Positions 39,099-50,137 of a stretch of DNA of 64,000 nucleotides are shown in pieces. Position numbers and translations under genes: made by a program. Source of the stretch: Diphasiastrum complanatum (taxonomy: Eukaryota > Streptophyta > Lycopodiopsida > Lycopodiales > Lycopodiaceae). Within the stretch, counting starts at the first letter, position 1, and each line of letters starts with the position of its first letter. The stretch is taken from NCBI GenBank assembly GCA_029204225.1, contig CM055101.1, positions 2,656,528-2,720,527 of the forward strand, given 5' to 3'. The notes beneath the pieces were generated by a model, which did no database searches, was not told the DNA's origin, and saw only the letters and a list, made by a program, of their open reading frames with translations.

Positions 39099-39199
39099 TC
39101 TGGAGACTGTAGGAGTGATTCAGTTGGCAGTGTTCAGCGATCGCATCTGAACTCCATCCGAATGCAAGAGAGTCGTGGTTCCTTTGCAAAAGCTTCGCG

Positions 39200-39440
39200 T
39201 CTGCGACTGACTGGGGATTCAAAAAACTGTTAGTCAAAAAACTGCGGGCTTTGGGATTCAATAAAATTGGGAGTCAAAAAGCTGGGGCTTTTGGGGATTC
39301 AAGAAAATTGGGAGTCAAAAAACTGGGGGTTTTGGGGAGTCAATAAAACTAGGGGATTTGGGGATTCAAGAAAACCAGGATTTTTGGGGATTCAAGAAAA
39401 CATGGGGAATCTGGGGACTCGAAAAGTGTGGGAATCAAAT
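39200..39440 (+). repeat. G-rich degenerate minisatellite
   Basis: Units of about 25-30 bases, of the form TTGGGGATTCAAGAAAA or TTGGGAGTCAAAAAACTG, repeated about eight times. Runs of three to five G recur on the plus strand. Confidence 0.8.
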
Positions 39441-39844
39441 ATGAGGAAGTCAAAAACTTTGGGAAATCAAAATTTTACTTGGAAAATTTGAACCTAGAAA
39501 TGTGGGAATTGGGATCTTGAGAAAGCAAAAAGTTATGATGATAGGAATTGGGGAATGTAGAAAACCGAGAAAGTAAGAAAAAATTGGGCAATATGGGTTT
39601 GGGAAGTTGGGAAGGCAGTTGTAGAAAAAGAGAGATGAGAAAAAAAAAAGTCTACTAAACCCTTCTTTTGAAAAAGGCCGCAAAAAAATAATAAAAATAA
39701 ATAAAATAAAAAAAGATAAAATCATAAAATCCAAGTTAACTCAAAAAGAGAGAGAAAATAAGTTTATGGGTGCTCAAAAAATGTGAAAAAATGAAGGACA
39801 AAAGATAGTGAAAAATAAAAATAACAAAAATTTATTTAAAAAAA
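39441..39844. other. No gene seen; A-rich DNA
   Basis: Increasingly A/AAT-rich toward 39,840, with no ORF of note. Confidence 0.6.
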
Positions 39845-40307
39845 AGAGGGCTGACGGACAGGCGGACGAACAAGGGAGGAGGTGGCTGAAAGGAAAGGCA
39901 ACGAGGGCATGGAGGAGGTGGAAAGGCCAGGGGGACAGCAGGGGAGCGGAGGACATGAGGTAGCAGCAGCAGAGGAGGCCGTGGGGCCATGGAGTAGGCA
40001 GCTGAGGAGGGGGAGGGAGCAAGGCAGGGAATGGAGGCAGGCCAGGGCAGGAAGGGAGCGAGGGGAAGGAGCAGAGTAGCAACAGAGGAAAGGAGAGGGG
40101 AGCGAGGGGAACGAGAGGCAGGCCAAGGCGGACAGTAGGGGAGAAGATGGACGGACGAGAGGGGGCGGATAGGAGGTGGATGGGGTGAGTGGATGGAGGT
40201 GAGGGGAGGGAACTGCAACACGGGAGAGGGTAAGGCACGAGGCAGCAAATAGTGAGGGGAGGTAGCCGAGGGGAATGAAGAGGGCGCAGGTGGGGGAGGG
40301 GGGGCAT
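39845..40307 (+). repeat. Purine-rich GC island, 460 bases
   Basis: Almost only G and A with scattered C (GGAGG, GGCAGG, GAGGGG units) on the plus strand, embedded in AT-rich DNA. The minus strand is open but of pure Leu/Pro/Ser composition, which is a composition artefact and not a gene. Confidence 0.85.
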
Positions 40308-40312
40308 CAACA

Positions 40313-40590
40313 AAGTAGGGGTCCTAAAAATGCCAAAGATGAATTGAGCTCTTTTCATGTTGAATTCACACGTGTGGGATGCCCTACACATGTACTTTTG
40401 ATCTCCTAAGTCCAATAATACCATAAAGATCAAACTAGCATTGATTGACAATAGGAAAGTTGATCATACAAGAAATATTATTGTGTTACAAGCAAGATCT
40501 ATCAGCAAAATATGAAACTAAGTACAATAAATGCCTCAACTCAGCTAGAGAGAGAATATGAATGTACAAACTCGAGTAGAGAGAGAGGAT
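40313..40590. repeat. LTR L pieces joined head to head
   Basis: 40,313-40,357 is the start of LTR L on the plus strand (AGTAGGGGTCC to GAGCTCTTTT). From 40,359 on it is the LTR L end on the minus strand (compare 53,440-53,655). The body between is deleted. Confidence 0.8.
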
Positions 40591-41047
40591 ATGCTTCTGT
40601 ATGTATTTTATACATCTAGTAATTGCATACATTCAGAGTAGCATATTTGATTAGATAGATTAAACAATCTATAACTAATTATGGTTTACAAGAATGGTGG
40701 GTTAGGCACGTCCTAACGCTCTTTCGTTGACATCATCATATCAGATCAGAGATTTGTACTTCATGATACTTGTATGATCTTCCCGATCATTTGGAGTGTG
40801 AAGGTCGAAAAGTGTCGCGAAGATTTTTGTGTCGCTTTGAGTCGTTTGACTTTCGCATCCTCTGACTTTCTCTTGTTGTGTCACGAACATTTTTCTTTCG
40901 CGAATATTTCGCGTTCGTGTCTTTTTGTCAGGATGTTTGCGAACATTTTTGCTTCGTGTCTTTTCGTGCTGTTCGCGAACATTTTCGCTTCGTGTCTTTT
41001 CGTTAGCTTGGGAGTTGAAAGCTAACAGAGCTTTGGTAACATAAACA
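40591..41047 (-). repeat. LTR H (minus orientation), truncated
   Basis: TGTTTATGTTACC at 41,047 follows RNase H and AAACAAAA. It holds about three ~35-base units GCGAACATTTTTGCTTCGTG (40,935-41,005, plus-strand reading). It grades into LTR L sequence near 40,600. Confidence 0.65.
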
Positions 41048-42020
41048 TTTTGTTTTTTCAGCTCTCTCTCAAAGCGTGATAGCTTGATGACTCCAAGACT
41101 GCTCCTCTGTTTCTCGAACAGACCTTTATCTAAGGCCTTTGTGAAAATTTTAGCAACCATCTCCTTCGTTCCATGAAAGTAGTCTGCAACATCTTCTTCT
41201 CGATCAGATCCCTTATCAAGTGGTACTTGATTGCAATGTGTTTCGTTCTTGAGTGAAACACAAGATCCTTTGTCATATGTATTGCGGATGTATTGTCCAT
41301 TTGCAAAATCAGAGGTTCATTCCTCGTTTCATCCAGTTCGTCAAGGAACTATTTGAGCCAAATGATTTCATTGGCCATCTTTGCTGCTGCTACATACCCT
41401 GCTTCATAGGATGACTGAGCCACAATGGTCTGCTTCTTGCTGACCCAGAGAATTGTTGCTCCTGACGTGATGGTGCATCCTCCTGAGACACTTTTGCAGT
41501 CGTTCTTGAGAGATGCCCAGCTACATCACTATAGGAAAGCATATGGAATCCTGCATCACGAGAATAACACAAACCAAAATCCTTCGTTAATTGAAGGTAT
41601 TGCAAAATTTGTGCATCTTTCTGTCGAATTCACTTACTCTGTGAATTTTTCAAGAGCTTTCGATTTATTCTGAATGAAGTAGACTCTGGCATATTTACTG
41701 TAATCATCAATAAAGGCTATATAATATTTTGAGCCTCTTACTGAAATCACGTTGAAAGGTCCACAGATGTCTGAATGTACAAGCTCCAGAATCTTTGTAG
41801 TTCTGTAGGAGTCTTTGACAAAAGGAGTACGTGACATCTTACCCTTCATACATGCATCACAGGTCATCGAACTGGTGGCATTCGAGATGCTCACCCTTGT
41901 GAGTGCTCCATGATGGCTTGCTTGATATAGTGCGATTGAATTCATATGGCATAGTCTCCTGTGCCATAGAATATCTGACGAATCATCATGGGTCTGATGT
42001 ACTTGATCCGTAGGTAGGCG
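41048..42020 (-). pseudogene. Copia family H pol with internal deletion
   Basis: Minus-strand order: GAG-pre-integrase ILWHRRLCHMNSIALYQ and CDACMKGKMSRTPF, integrase start LVHSDICGPF and FIDDYSKYARVYF. At about 41,640 the sequence jumps to RNase H (DFGLCYSRDAGF, SYSDVAGHLSRTT, then NTSAIHMTKDLVFHSRTKHI and AKIFTKALDKGLFEK). The integrase catalytic core's second half and all of RT are missing. Frameshifts separate the pieces. The end abuts LTR H in the correct order, so this is the 3' part of that family. Confidence 0.85.
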
Positions 42021-42163
42021 TACCTTCAAGTGATATTCGTGTCTTTTCGTCAGGATGTTCGCTAACATTTTTGCTTCGTGTCTTTTTGTGTTGTTTGCGA
42101 ACATTTTCGCTTTGTGTCATTTCGTCAGGTTGGGATTTGAAAGCTAACAGAGCTTTGGTCTTC
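42021..42163 (-). repeat. LTR H piece
   Basis: Reads ACCAAAGCTCTGTTAGC and ~100 bases of CGAACA-type units, joined directly to GAG-pre-integrase sequence on one side and to family G sequence on the other. Confidence 0.7.
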
Positions 42164-43010
42164 AGAAAGGAACATCTACAAGAGTTTTTTGATTTCATGA
42201 CTATAAACAACCACATTGAGCTATCAAAACAAAACATTCTCCACTGGATGTTGCAGAAGGGGTACACTTGGAAGGATGAGCAACCAATGGCTAAGGAGGA
42301 TGGAGCCAGCACATCTGTATCTTCCAATAAACAAAGTGTAGAGGAACAAGTGCCAAAAAGGCCAGATCAGAATGAAGCTGAATCAAATGTGAATTTCTCA
42401 GGGGCTGTTTCAAGCAAATGCAATTTTTTTCAGAGAAAATGAGCTTCAATTATGAATTCAACCAAGCAGTGTAGATCTAAACCAAACTACTCCTGCAATT
42501 CAAAATCGAACTACCATGTCCAATGGAGTAGTTGCTACTCAAAACACCAACCTGTGCATCAACATCCAGAGGCACATGCACGTAGAATGCAAGAAATGTA
42601 CTTGAACGCTGCTTCTCAAACACAAGACCTCAACTGGTGGATTCACATGAAGTAGTTCATGCGCCATGCAGTCAAAGGGTCTATTGAAATGGAAATGCTT
42701 ATCAATCTTTATATTATCATGTAGAAACAATTGAATATTTCCCTCATTCGACACTTCATGATGAATATCAATACCAAGATCACAATGATTCATCAATCTC
42801 TCCAATCTATCTCGACTACATTTATGCATACAACTCTTATGATGGATATGTAGAGAGTAACCATTCTAAACCAAGGAGTCAAGCGCCACCTACATATTTC
42901 ATGTGGCTGTCTCGAACGCACATTCAAGACACGCCATACAATTATGATTTGTGGTATACAAGATGGCTTCAACCAAACTGCCATGCTCAAGGACTATTCA
43001 TATGAAACAC
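42164..43010 (+). pseudogene. Family G gag-like fragment
   Basis: Plus-strand frame 42,164-42,442 gives a helical stretch (EHLQEFFDFMTINNHIEL, ILHWMLQKGYTWKDE) and an acidic linker. From 42,452 MNSTKQCRSKPNYSC and the next ~270 bases are the reverse complement of 19,341-19,640. Stops follow. No knuckle is intact. Probably a decayed relative of the ORF at 36,949-38,554. Confidence 0.55.
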
Positions 43011-43333
43011 CCTCTTACAGACTTGCATTACTTCCAGTCAGAAGCGGACTACAATTCTAACAAGAACGTTTTTATCTTTTTATATCTTTTTTTTCAGAAA
43101 TAAAAACCCTGTAAATTCTTATCTCGCGGATTCTACCTATTCTTTAAACTATTCTTTTCATGGGCCTCACCGCTACATTATTTATTTCAATCTATTCTAC
43201 TTTACATTTCTCATTGAAGCTTTCTGGAGTGCCCTTTTCAAAAAATGAGTGAAAAAAAAAAAGGTGAGATATATAGAGTGACATTTCTATTCCTTACACT
43301 ATTTTATTACTTTTTCTTCTTCTTTAATTTCTA
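43011..43333. other. No gene seen
   Basis: AT-rich with T runs; nothing recognised. Confidence 0.5.
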
Positions 43334-43681
43334 GTGTTTCTGGGTCACAAGCCATTTAGGCCAGGTACATTCAAGAATTCTCTATGGATCAATGATCTTG
43401 CAAAGCTCATGAAGCATGTTAACGAGTCATTATCCGTTACTTTGTCCATGTTCTACAACGAAGTGGCTATTGGCCTGATCAACCTCAAGCTGCTAATTTT
43501 CCACCTGCAACACAACTTTCAAGCAGATGACAAAGATGCTTCTATTTTCAATGTCCAAGATTCAAATGGGAATGTGCAATTAAGTCAAAGATTTGAGGCC
43601 AAAAGAAAGCAGTTGCTCCTCAGTGTCATATTCAATCGAATGCAAGTTCTTTTGAAAACCTTTTCTCACAACGAGAAATAA
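43334..43681 (+). CDS. Unrecognised ORF, 115 codons
   Basis: Open frame with coding-like composition: LWINDLAKLMKHVNESLSVT, IGLINLKLLIFHLQHNF and a polar C-terminus ending LLKTFSHNEK. Predicted mostly helical, with no zinc site or known motif. It lies between family G sequence and LTR J on the same strand, so it may be the last ORF of that element. The first codon (TTG, read M) is not a normal plant start, and the frame may be part of a spliced or frameshifted gene. Confidence 0.3.
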   Translation: MFLGHKPFRPGTFKNSLWINDLAKLMKHVNESLSVTLSMFYNEVAIGLINLKLLIFHLQHNFQADDKDASIFNVQDSNGNVQLSQRFEAKRKQLLLSVIFNRMQVLLKTFSHNEK

Positions 43682-44068
43682 AGGCAATTTTCTAATAAGC
43701 TATTGGTTTTACACAAGCGATAAAATATTGTTGCGCGATTCTAGGAATGACATGGAATATTCTAAAAGTCGGCAAAAGGCTCCTATAGTAAACCCAAACG
43801 CTACATGAATGGTAGAGAGCTGGAAATATTAGGATCAGGCAACCAGTTGGCATTCTGCGCATATAAGTCCAACATTGGGCCTTTAGGCTAGAAAGTGCCA
43901 TGTGCACTAGTATTTAAATAAAATATTTTTAACTTAGCTTTTGCAAGTTCCTAAGTTAAGAAACACAACTTGCACCCAAGAAACACAAAGTGAGTTGGAT
44001 GGTCAAGTTTGTGATCTCGATGGAACTTCAGTAGCCAATGGGTGATGAGGAGGTTCCACTCTCACTCT

Positions 44069-44076
44069 TATAAAAA
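44069..44076 (+). promoter_or_regulatory. TATA box of LTR J
   Basis: TATAAAAA within CTCTTATAAAAAGGGACC. The U3-only copy at 36,412 breaks off just beyond this point. Confidence 0.7.
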
Positions 44077-44166
44077 GGGACCATTTTCCTTGTATTTCCA
44101 TCATTTGAAGGTTAATAGAACTTTGCCCATTTTCTCTCTTGCTCTCTCTCTTTCTCTCCTTCTCCA

Positions 44167-44170
<4 letters not shown>

Positions 44171-44247
<77 letters not shown>
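44171..44247. repeat. (CT)n microsatellite, 77 bases
   Basis: Pure CT on the sense strand of LTR J, about 95 bases downstream of the TATA box, preceded by impure pyrimidine tracts from 44,139. Confidence 0.97.
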
Positions 44248-44251
<4 letters not shown>

Positions 44252-44449
44252 TCTCTCTTCCTCTCTCTTCATGGTAATGTGAGTGTGAGATATGCTTAAT
44301 TTTTAGAATGCAGTTTTATGATTGGATCTTAAGCTAGTTGGTGAAAGGCAACATCTCCAAGGCTCCTAGTTGGACCGAGCCCACTTCCCATACTTACTAC
44401 ACACGATCGGGAAAGAGATGGGAAACCCATTTTTTTTCTTGGCTTAACA

Positions 44450-44463
44450 TTGGCGCCATCGCC
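44450..44463 (+). promoter_or_regulatory. Primer binding site following LTR J
   Basis: TTGGCGCCATCGCC (then GGGAAGCC), the same PBS class as element K with G-to-A and T-to-C differences. Confidence 0.8.
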
Positions 44464-44980
44464 GGGAAGCCAAATGTTGGCCTTCCATCGACATAGCATT
44501 TTTTTGTTTGTGTTTTTGTTGATCTTTGTTTAGTTTGTTTTTAAATGTTTGGTTTATTACAGGAGGTTTAATCTATTTTGCTGATTTTTTGGTTTTATAT
44601 CCGTGATTAAGGAAAGAATTCTTTTTTAAAAGAACTCCTCCAACACTACTCTCCCTCGCTGCCCTATTGCACCCATCATCTCCATCTTGTTCTCTCCTTA
44701 CTGCTTGCTTCGTCTTCCTTCTCTCCATCTCTCTCCCCTTCTCTCCCTGCTCCCTCTCTTGATCCCTCACCTGTCTATGCTACCTTGCCTGCTCCTAGCT
44801 GCCTGCCCCTCGCTCCCCTACTGCCTGCGCTGCTTGCCTCGCTCCTCTCTGATGCCTTGCCTACCTGTGCTCCCTCACCTGCTTCCCATCCCCTCCCTAC
44901 CCTCGCTCCCCTCCTCTCCATCCATCCTCTCTCCTTGCACCACCCTGCTGTTGCTCAAGACTCTCCTCTCCCAACAGTGG
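44464..44980 (+). mobile_element. Leader of element J with pyrimidine-rich tract
   Basis: Non-coding. 44,640-44,960 is nearly all C and T with repeated CTGCCTGCTCC-like units. It is truncated at about 44,980 by copia L. Confidence 0.7.
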
Positions 44981-45004
44981 ATAGATTTTTCCAATATTTC
45001 AACA
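44981..45004 (-). repeat. LTR L start, 24 bases (minus)
   Basis: TGTTGAAATATTGG and ten further bases after the purine tract TTAGGAGGAG; the rest of this 3' LTR is gone. Confidence 0.8.
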
Positions 45005-45028
45005 CTCCTCCTAAGAATGTATCTAATG

Positions 45029-45987
45029 TGGATCAAGCATCGATCTTGAGATAAGACCAAAATTAGATCTATGCTTTGAGACGGTACTTTTGCAAAGTGG
45101 CTTTGTGAGAAAATCAGCAATACATGAAGATGTGTTGACATGTTCCAAGTTGATTTCACCTCCAATGAACTTTTCTCTTACAAAATGGTGTTCCAAAGCA
45201 CCTCTTTAGTTGTTGTAGTGAGTGCTTTGCACTCGGCCTCAAAAGAAGATAGGGATATGGTATCTTGCTTCTTTGAAAGCCAAGACACAAGATTGCCTCC
45301 AAGAAAGATAATATCTGCATTAATGGACTTTCGATCCATTTTATCACTTGCAAAATCGGAATCTGAATAGCCAACAATGGTTAGATTTTCATTCTTGTAC
45401 AATAAACCATAATCTTGAGTAGAAGATACATATCTTAGAACTCTCTTGGCCATCTTCCCATGTTGGATCTTAGGATCTTGCATAAATTGACTCAATTTGT
45501 GCACACAATAGCTCGAATCGGGTCTAGTGATAGTAAGCCAAATTAAGGAGCCTATAAGACTCCTATAAATTGTGATATCCTCGAAGGAGCTTTCATCACC
45601 TTTAATAGGGTCTTTTACATGTTGCTCCATGGGAGTATCTATGCCTTTACAATTTTGTATATTGAATTTTTTCAACATAGAAAAGACATATCTAGATTGA
45701 CAAATAAAAGCATACTCTTCATGAAAATCAATCTCAAGGCCTAAAATGTAATGGATTTCTCCTAGATCTTGTATTATAAATTCTCCTCCTAATGCATCCT
45801 TAGTTTCTTGAACTAGCATCAAACAACTTCCACTAAGAATAATATCATCTACATAGATTAGAAGAATGACAATATTACTACCATCAAACTTTAAGTACAT
45901 AGAAGGATCATAGTCACTATGCACAAATCCTAATGAAAGTAGAAAGTTGTTGAGTCTTGAATACCATGATCTAGGTGCTTGCTTCAA
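45029..45987 (-). pseudogene. Copia L RT C-terminal half and RNase H
   Basis: Open at 45,987-45,178: LKQAPRSWYSRL, the catalytic YVDDIILSG box (about 45,850), DLGEIHYILGLEIDF and YRSLIGSLIWLTITRPDSSY, then RNase H with VGYSDSDFA and SKKQDTISLSSFEAE. The C-terminal end to 45,029 needs frameshifts. RT copies the element RNA and RNase H removes the template. About 135 bases are missing between LYQLDVS (46,000) and LKQAP, removing RT motif A's second half and the fingers-palm link, so it is inactive. Confidence 0.9.
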
Positions 45988-46567
45988 GAGACATCAAGTT
46001 GATACAATTTCCATTCGAAAAATAAGACAAGAGAGATTATGATTCTTATTGTCACCATCTTTGCTACAGGAGCAAAGGTTTCTTCATAGTCAAGGCCATA
46101 TATTTGTGCAAAGCCTTTAGCACATAATCTTGCCTTGTACTTGTTGATGGAGCCATCATGATTGTACTTGATCTTGAACACACACTTGCATCCAATGATG
46201 TGCATGTTAGGTGGTGGATCCACTAGCTCCCATGTGTGGTTGGTGATCAAGGCATCATATTCAATCTTCATGGCCTCATACCACTCCTTGGTATTGAGGG
46301 CTTCTTGGACATCTCTGGGCTCCTCATGAGAAACAAAATAAGCATAAGTGGAATCAAGATCCACTTGTTTTCCTTTGTCATCATAAGTGAGCCTCTTAGG
46401 CTCGGATCTCTCCCTCATGGATCTTCTAGGAGTGAAAATCCGAGGACTTTCATCTTCAAATCTCGACCCCTCCATATGTTGATTGTCTTCAATAACAAAA
46501 GGTGACAGATTTTGAGGTTGCTTGATCTCGAACCCTCCTAGATTGGACTTTTCTTCTTCGTGAAAAA
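45988..46567 (-). pseudogene. Copia L integrase-RT linker and RT N-terminus
   Basis: After a polar linker (RRSMRERSEPKRLTYDDKGK) comes the RT start: VQEALNTKEWYEAMKIEYDA, TWELVDPPPNMHIIGCKCVF, KARLCAKGFAQIYGLDYEET, FAPVAKM and LYQLDVS. The order matches every plant copia RT. It ends with a stop at the internal deletion. Confidence 0.9.
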
Positions 46568-47370
46568 CTACATCTCTACTTCAATTACTTTAGAAGTAGA
46601 GAGCATGTAGATTCGATAAGCTTTCTTGTTGGATGAATATCCAACCATTACTCCTTTGCTTGCACAAGGATCATCCTTCTTTCTCGTTTCCAAGGGAATA
46701 TGGACAAAGCATATGAATCCAAATACTCTAAGGTGATCAACCTTAGGTTTCTTCAAATAAAGTGCTTCATATAGTGACTTTCTTCCAAGTGCAACATGAG
46801 GGAGTCGATTGCAAAGATAGTTTGAACAATTGATGGCCACACCCCAAAAGTCTTTTGGCAAGGATGCCTCAACTCTAATGGTTTTGGCACATTCACACAA
46901 GGTTCTATTCTTTCTTTCAGCCACCCCATTTTGAAATGGTGTATATGCACAAGAAGACCCCCTTTTAATGCCTTCAAGCTCACAATAATCATGAAATTTA
47001 TTGGAATCACCACCTCCATCACTTCTAAGAATCTTGATTTTGTACAAAAATTGCTTTTCAACTAGAGCTTTGAACTTTAGAAAATAGTCAAACAACATAG
47101 ACTTTGAAGCTAGAAGATATAACCAAGTAAATCTTGTGAAATCATCAATGAAAGTTACAAAGCAAGTAGCACCACCCTTGCTCTTTGAAGATGAGAAGTG
47201 CACATCCGAGTGTATGAGCTCCAATGGATGTGTAGTCTTAATAGATGACTTTGAAAAAGGCTTCTTATGAGATTTAGATATGGCACAAGCCTCACATGGC
47301 TTGAAATTCTTGGAGATAAGATTAGGCAAGCCAATAGCTTTGGCTTTCTTGACCATGGACACCATAGAAC
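46568..47370 (-). pseudogene. Copia L integrase
   Basis: Contains the HHCC-type N-terminal remnant CEACAISKSHKKPF, then the DDE core: HSDVHF, DDFTRFTWLY, ILRSDGGGDSNKF (the usual GGE/Y is altered to GGD), a YTPFQNGVAERKNRTLCE block, and the C-terminal VFGFICFVHIPLETRKKDD with KGVMVGYSSNKKAYRI. Integrase inserts the cDNA. Open for 265 codons, but separated from protease by a stop at 47,371. Confidence 0.9.
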
Positions 47371-47830
47371 TTTAGTTAGGATGTCCCAACCTTCTATGCC
47401 ATAGTTCCTCCAAAGAAATATGAGAAGCAAAAGCACCATCACAAGAGTTAGCATACTCTTTGGGATCAAGCTTGTAGATTCCACCATATCTAGACCCAAA
47501 TGCAAGGATCTCATCATGCTTCTTGATTGTACATGTATCAACATTGAAATTCACATCTAGTCCACTATCAAGCAATTGCCCAACACTAATAAGATTTTTT
47601 GTTAACTTAGGAGCAAAAAGTACTTTAGACAGAGAAAGAACTTTTGATGATGAAAGCTTTAAGGGAATGGTCCCTATGCCTTCAATAGCGCACTCATGAT
47701 CATTTGCTGTGTAGATGGACTTCTTGGCTCCTTCATAAGGTGTCATGGATGAAAAAAAATGCTTGGAGCTACACATATGTGAAGAAGCTCCACTGTCGAT
47801 GTACCACGAACCATCCTTCTTGAAAGGTGA
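47371..47830 (-). pseudogene. Copia L protease and GAG-pre-integrase start
   Basis: WYIDSGASSHMCSSKHFF carries the intact catalytic DSGA. It is followed by NDHECAIEGIGTIPL, VLFAPKLTKNLISVGQLLDS, YGGIYKLDP and ELWHRRLGHPN. This is the only copy in the window besides B with the catalytic Asp. The start of the segment is continuous with gag apart from a frame change near 47,995. Confidence 0.9.
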
Positions 47831-48751
47831 TGAAGAAAAACTCGAGACCGTAAGAGATCCCTCTCCATCACTTGCATGAGCATCTGCCTTCTCTTCATTG
47901 GAAATGTTGGCTTGCTCGAATTGACTCTTCTTCTTGAAGCAATTGGTGGCATAATGCCCCTTCTTGCCACAAAAGAAACACTTGATGTTTTTCTACTTCT
48001 TCTTGGATGTGAAAGCTTGAGAGGACTCATCCTCTTCTCCTTTCTCCTTGGAAATAAGATTGTTCTTGCTTGAAGAGGATTGGTGTTGATTCTTACTTCT
48101 TGACTTGTGCTTGTCTTTGGTAAAGAGGGCTTTACCATCAATGTTGAGAGACAATCTTTCCATTTTCAAGAGTTTATACTCTTGTCTTGATTCTTCAGAA
48201 ATGAGCACACTTGGGAGTGCTTCCAAACTTGGTAGCTCCTCCTTAATGGCATAACTCTGAACAAGGTTGTCATATTCCTCCTTTAACCCATTAAGTATGA
48301 CTTGAACAAGTTCATTTTGGTTGATGGAGTCTCCTATGCATGACAATTCTCTATGGAGGTCTTTAACTCTCATTACATAAGGTGAAGCACATTCATCACT
48401 TCTCTGTACACTTTGAAAAATTTGGTTTCTTAGTGTTAGAAGTCTAGAAGTATTCTTTGCCTCATAGATGGACTTGAGAGTATCCCAAGCATCTTTGGCA
48501 TTAGTACAAGCACCAATTTCTCTTAAAATGTCATTTGAGACATTCATTTTAATATAATGTAGAGCCATCCTAGCTCTCTTTTTGTACTTTAGAATTTCTT
48601 GAGGAATTTGTGGTTTTTCTTCAATACCAAGTACAATATCCATCACATCTTGTAGAATTAAGATAGATTCCATCCTAACCTTCTAAATTGAGTAATTGGA
48701 GGTTGACAATCTTTCACTTGCTTCTAATAGAAAGGCACCCATTGAAGCCAT
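47831..48751 (-). pseudogene. Copia L gag (left arm copy)
   Basis: ATG at 48,751 (MASMGAFLLEASERLS); TAG at about 48,683 replaces the Trp codon seen in the right-arm copy (SI*KVRMES versus SIWKVRMES). Then open: KYKKRARMALHYIKMNVSND, NTSRLLTLRNQIFQSVQ, VQVILNGLKEEYDNLVQSYA. It ends with the CCHC knuckle CFFCGKKGHYATNC after a stop at 47,993. Gag forms the virus-like particle. Confidence 0.9.
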
Positions 48752-49430
48752 AAAGAATGTTGGAAATCAAAAAAGATGGATGAAAAAATTGCTTATCTTC
48801 TCACTATAGGAACCAATCAAGGGCAAAAAACCAAATCCTATGTAAGACTAAGCAAAAAACTGTGAGATAGGTCTCACTAGTTTGACAATCTCTCTAAAAC
48901 AAGATTTGAATCATCAAAAAAAATGAAGTATGGCAAAAGTTATGGTTCTCTAAATTTCACACGTGTGAAATACTCCAAAAATGTCAAATTGACTCAAATA
49001 CAATCTATTTGTATGAAACAATTTGCCTAGATCCTCTAAATTTTGCCTAAATCACATATAGATGAGATTGGTCAACTTCTGGGTGATTTTTGTGATCATT
49101 CAAGCAATAAATGACATGTACTCAAGATTTGCCACAGGTCTAGGCGCCGTACCTACGACTATTCAAAAGCTTATAACTTTTGATTGGCTAATCCAACTGT
49201 CATGATTCAAATTGCATCAGATTCTACACATTTCTAGCTTTCTAGTGGGCCAAATTGCATGAAATTTGGATCTAAGGTGAGAGAGAACCACCAAACTGAA
49301 AATGGGCGGATTTCACACGTGCCTGCACCTAAAATTCCGTATAGTACCTGATCTGGACCGATCAAAGTGGTATGAGGCTAAAAATCACCTAAAAACTGCA
49401 AAATCACTCAAAATCACCAAAATCACATAT
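48752..49430 (-). mobile_element. Copia L leader, left arm
   Basis: Inverted match to 50,200-50,880 over most of its length, including the palindrome ATTTCACACGTGTGAAAT (48,954-48,971). The PBS and the LTR end are deleted. Confidence 0.85.
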
Positions 49431-49511
49431 ATATAGATCCATGGACTCTCCTCCTACTTTGAGTTGAATTGGAGTTATGAATCCACCTCTCAAGCTATCT
49501 AGACTTATTCA
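49431..49511 (-). repeat. LTR L central fragment, left arm
   Basis: Reverse complement of 49,737-49,822 (CTTGAATAAGTCTAGATAGC to GGATCTATATATATGTGAT). It meets the start of the plus-strand LTR L at 49,512. Confidence 0.9.
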
Positions 49512-50124
49512 AGTTGAAATATTGGAAAAATCTATCTAATGTTGTAAGTAGGGGTCCTAAAAATGCCAAAGATGAATTGAGCTCTTTTGGCTTAATAAAG
49601 ACTCATCTTATAATAAATTATTCAAGGTAGGTAGAAGTAGAAACTCGAGCTACCATAGGAATTGCCATTTGTACTTTGCATGCCACATTTAATGCACGGA
49701 AATACTAGGTGGCACAATTAGACATATTGAGGTGGCTTGAATAAGTCTAGATAGCTTGAGAGGTGGATTCATAACTCCAATTCAACTCAAAGTAGGAGGA
49801 GAGTCCATGGATCTATATATATGTGATGTACTCTCATTGAGAAGATGATGATTTTTGTGTGTAATGCAAATTTGGTGACTAAGCTCTTTGTGCCCTCTCT
49901 CTCTACTCGAGTTTGTACATTCATATTCTCTCTCTAGTCGAATTGAGGCATTTATTGTACTTAGTTTCATATTTTGCTGATATATCTAGCTTGTAGCACA
50001 ATAATAATTCTTGTCTGATCAGCTTTCCTATTGTCAATCAATGCTAGTTTGATCTTTATGGTATTATTGGGCTTAGGAGGTCAAAACTACATGTGTAGGG
50101 CATCCCACACGTGTAAATTTTTCA
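49512..50124 (+). repeat. 5' LTR of copia L (right arm)
   Basis: Matches 53,050-53,664. The first base of the expected TG is changed (AGTTGAAATATTGG). It ends GTAAATTTTTCA before the PBS. A TATATATATG box lies near 49,817, and CT-rich tracts follow. Confidence 0.9.
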
Positions 50125-50137
50125 TGGTATCAGAGCC
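50125..50137 (+). promoter_or_regulatory. Primer binding site of copia L
   Basis: TGGTATCAGAGCC directly after the LTR end; initiator tRNA-Met class. Confidence 0.9.

Larger units (their letters stand above)
43729..44449 (+). repeat. LTR J, full length (721 bases)
   Basis: TGTTGCGCGATTC to GGCTTAACA, followed by a TGGCGCC PBS, hence a 5' LTR. It has a TATA box (44,069-44,076) and a long CT tract in the presumed 5' untranslated part. Its first 350 bases recur inverted at 36,412-36,766. Confidence 0.85.

Noticed and set aside
39774-40451. 225-codon minus-strand ORF rich in Leu, Pro and Ser
   Set aside because: It is open because the strand is almost free of A over the purine-rich island; no domain, and it crosses into LTR L sequence at one end.
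44687-45054. Open frames of Leu/Pro/Ser composition near 44.8 kb
   Set aside because: Same composition artefact in a pyrimidine-rich leader of element J.
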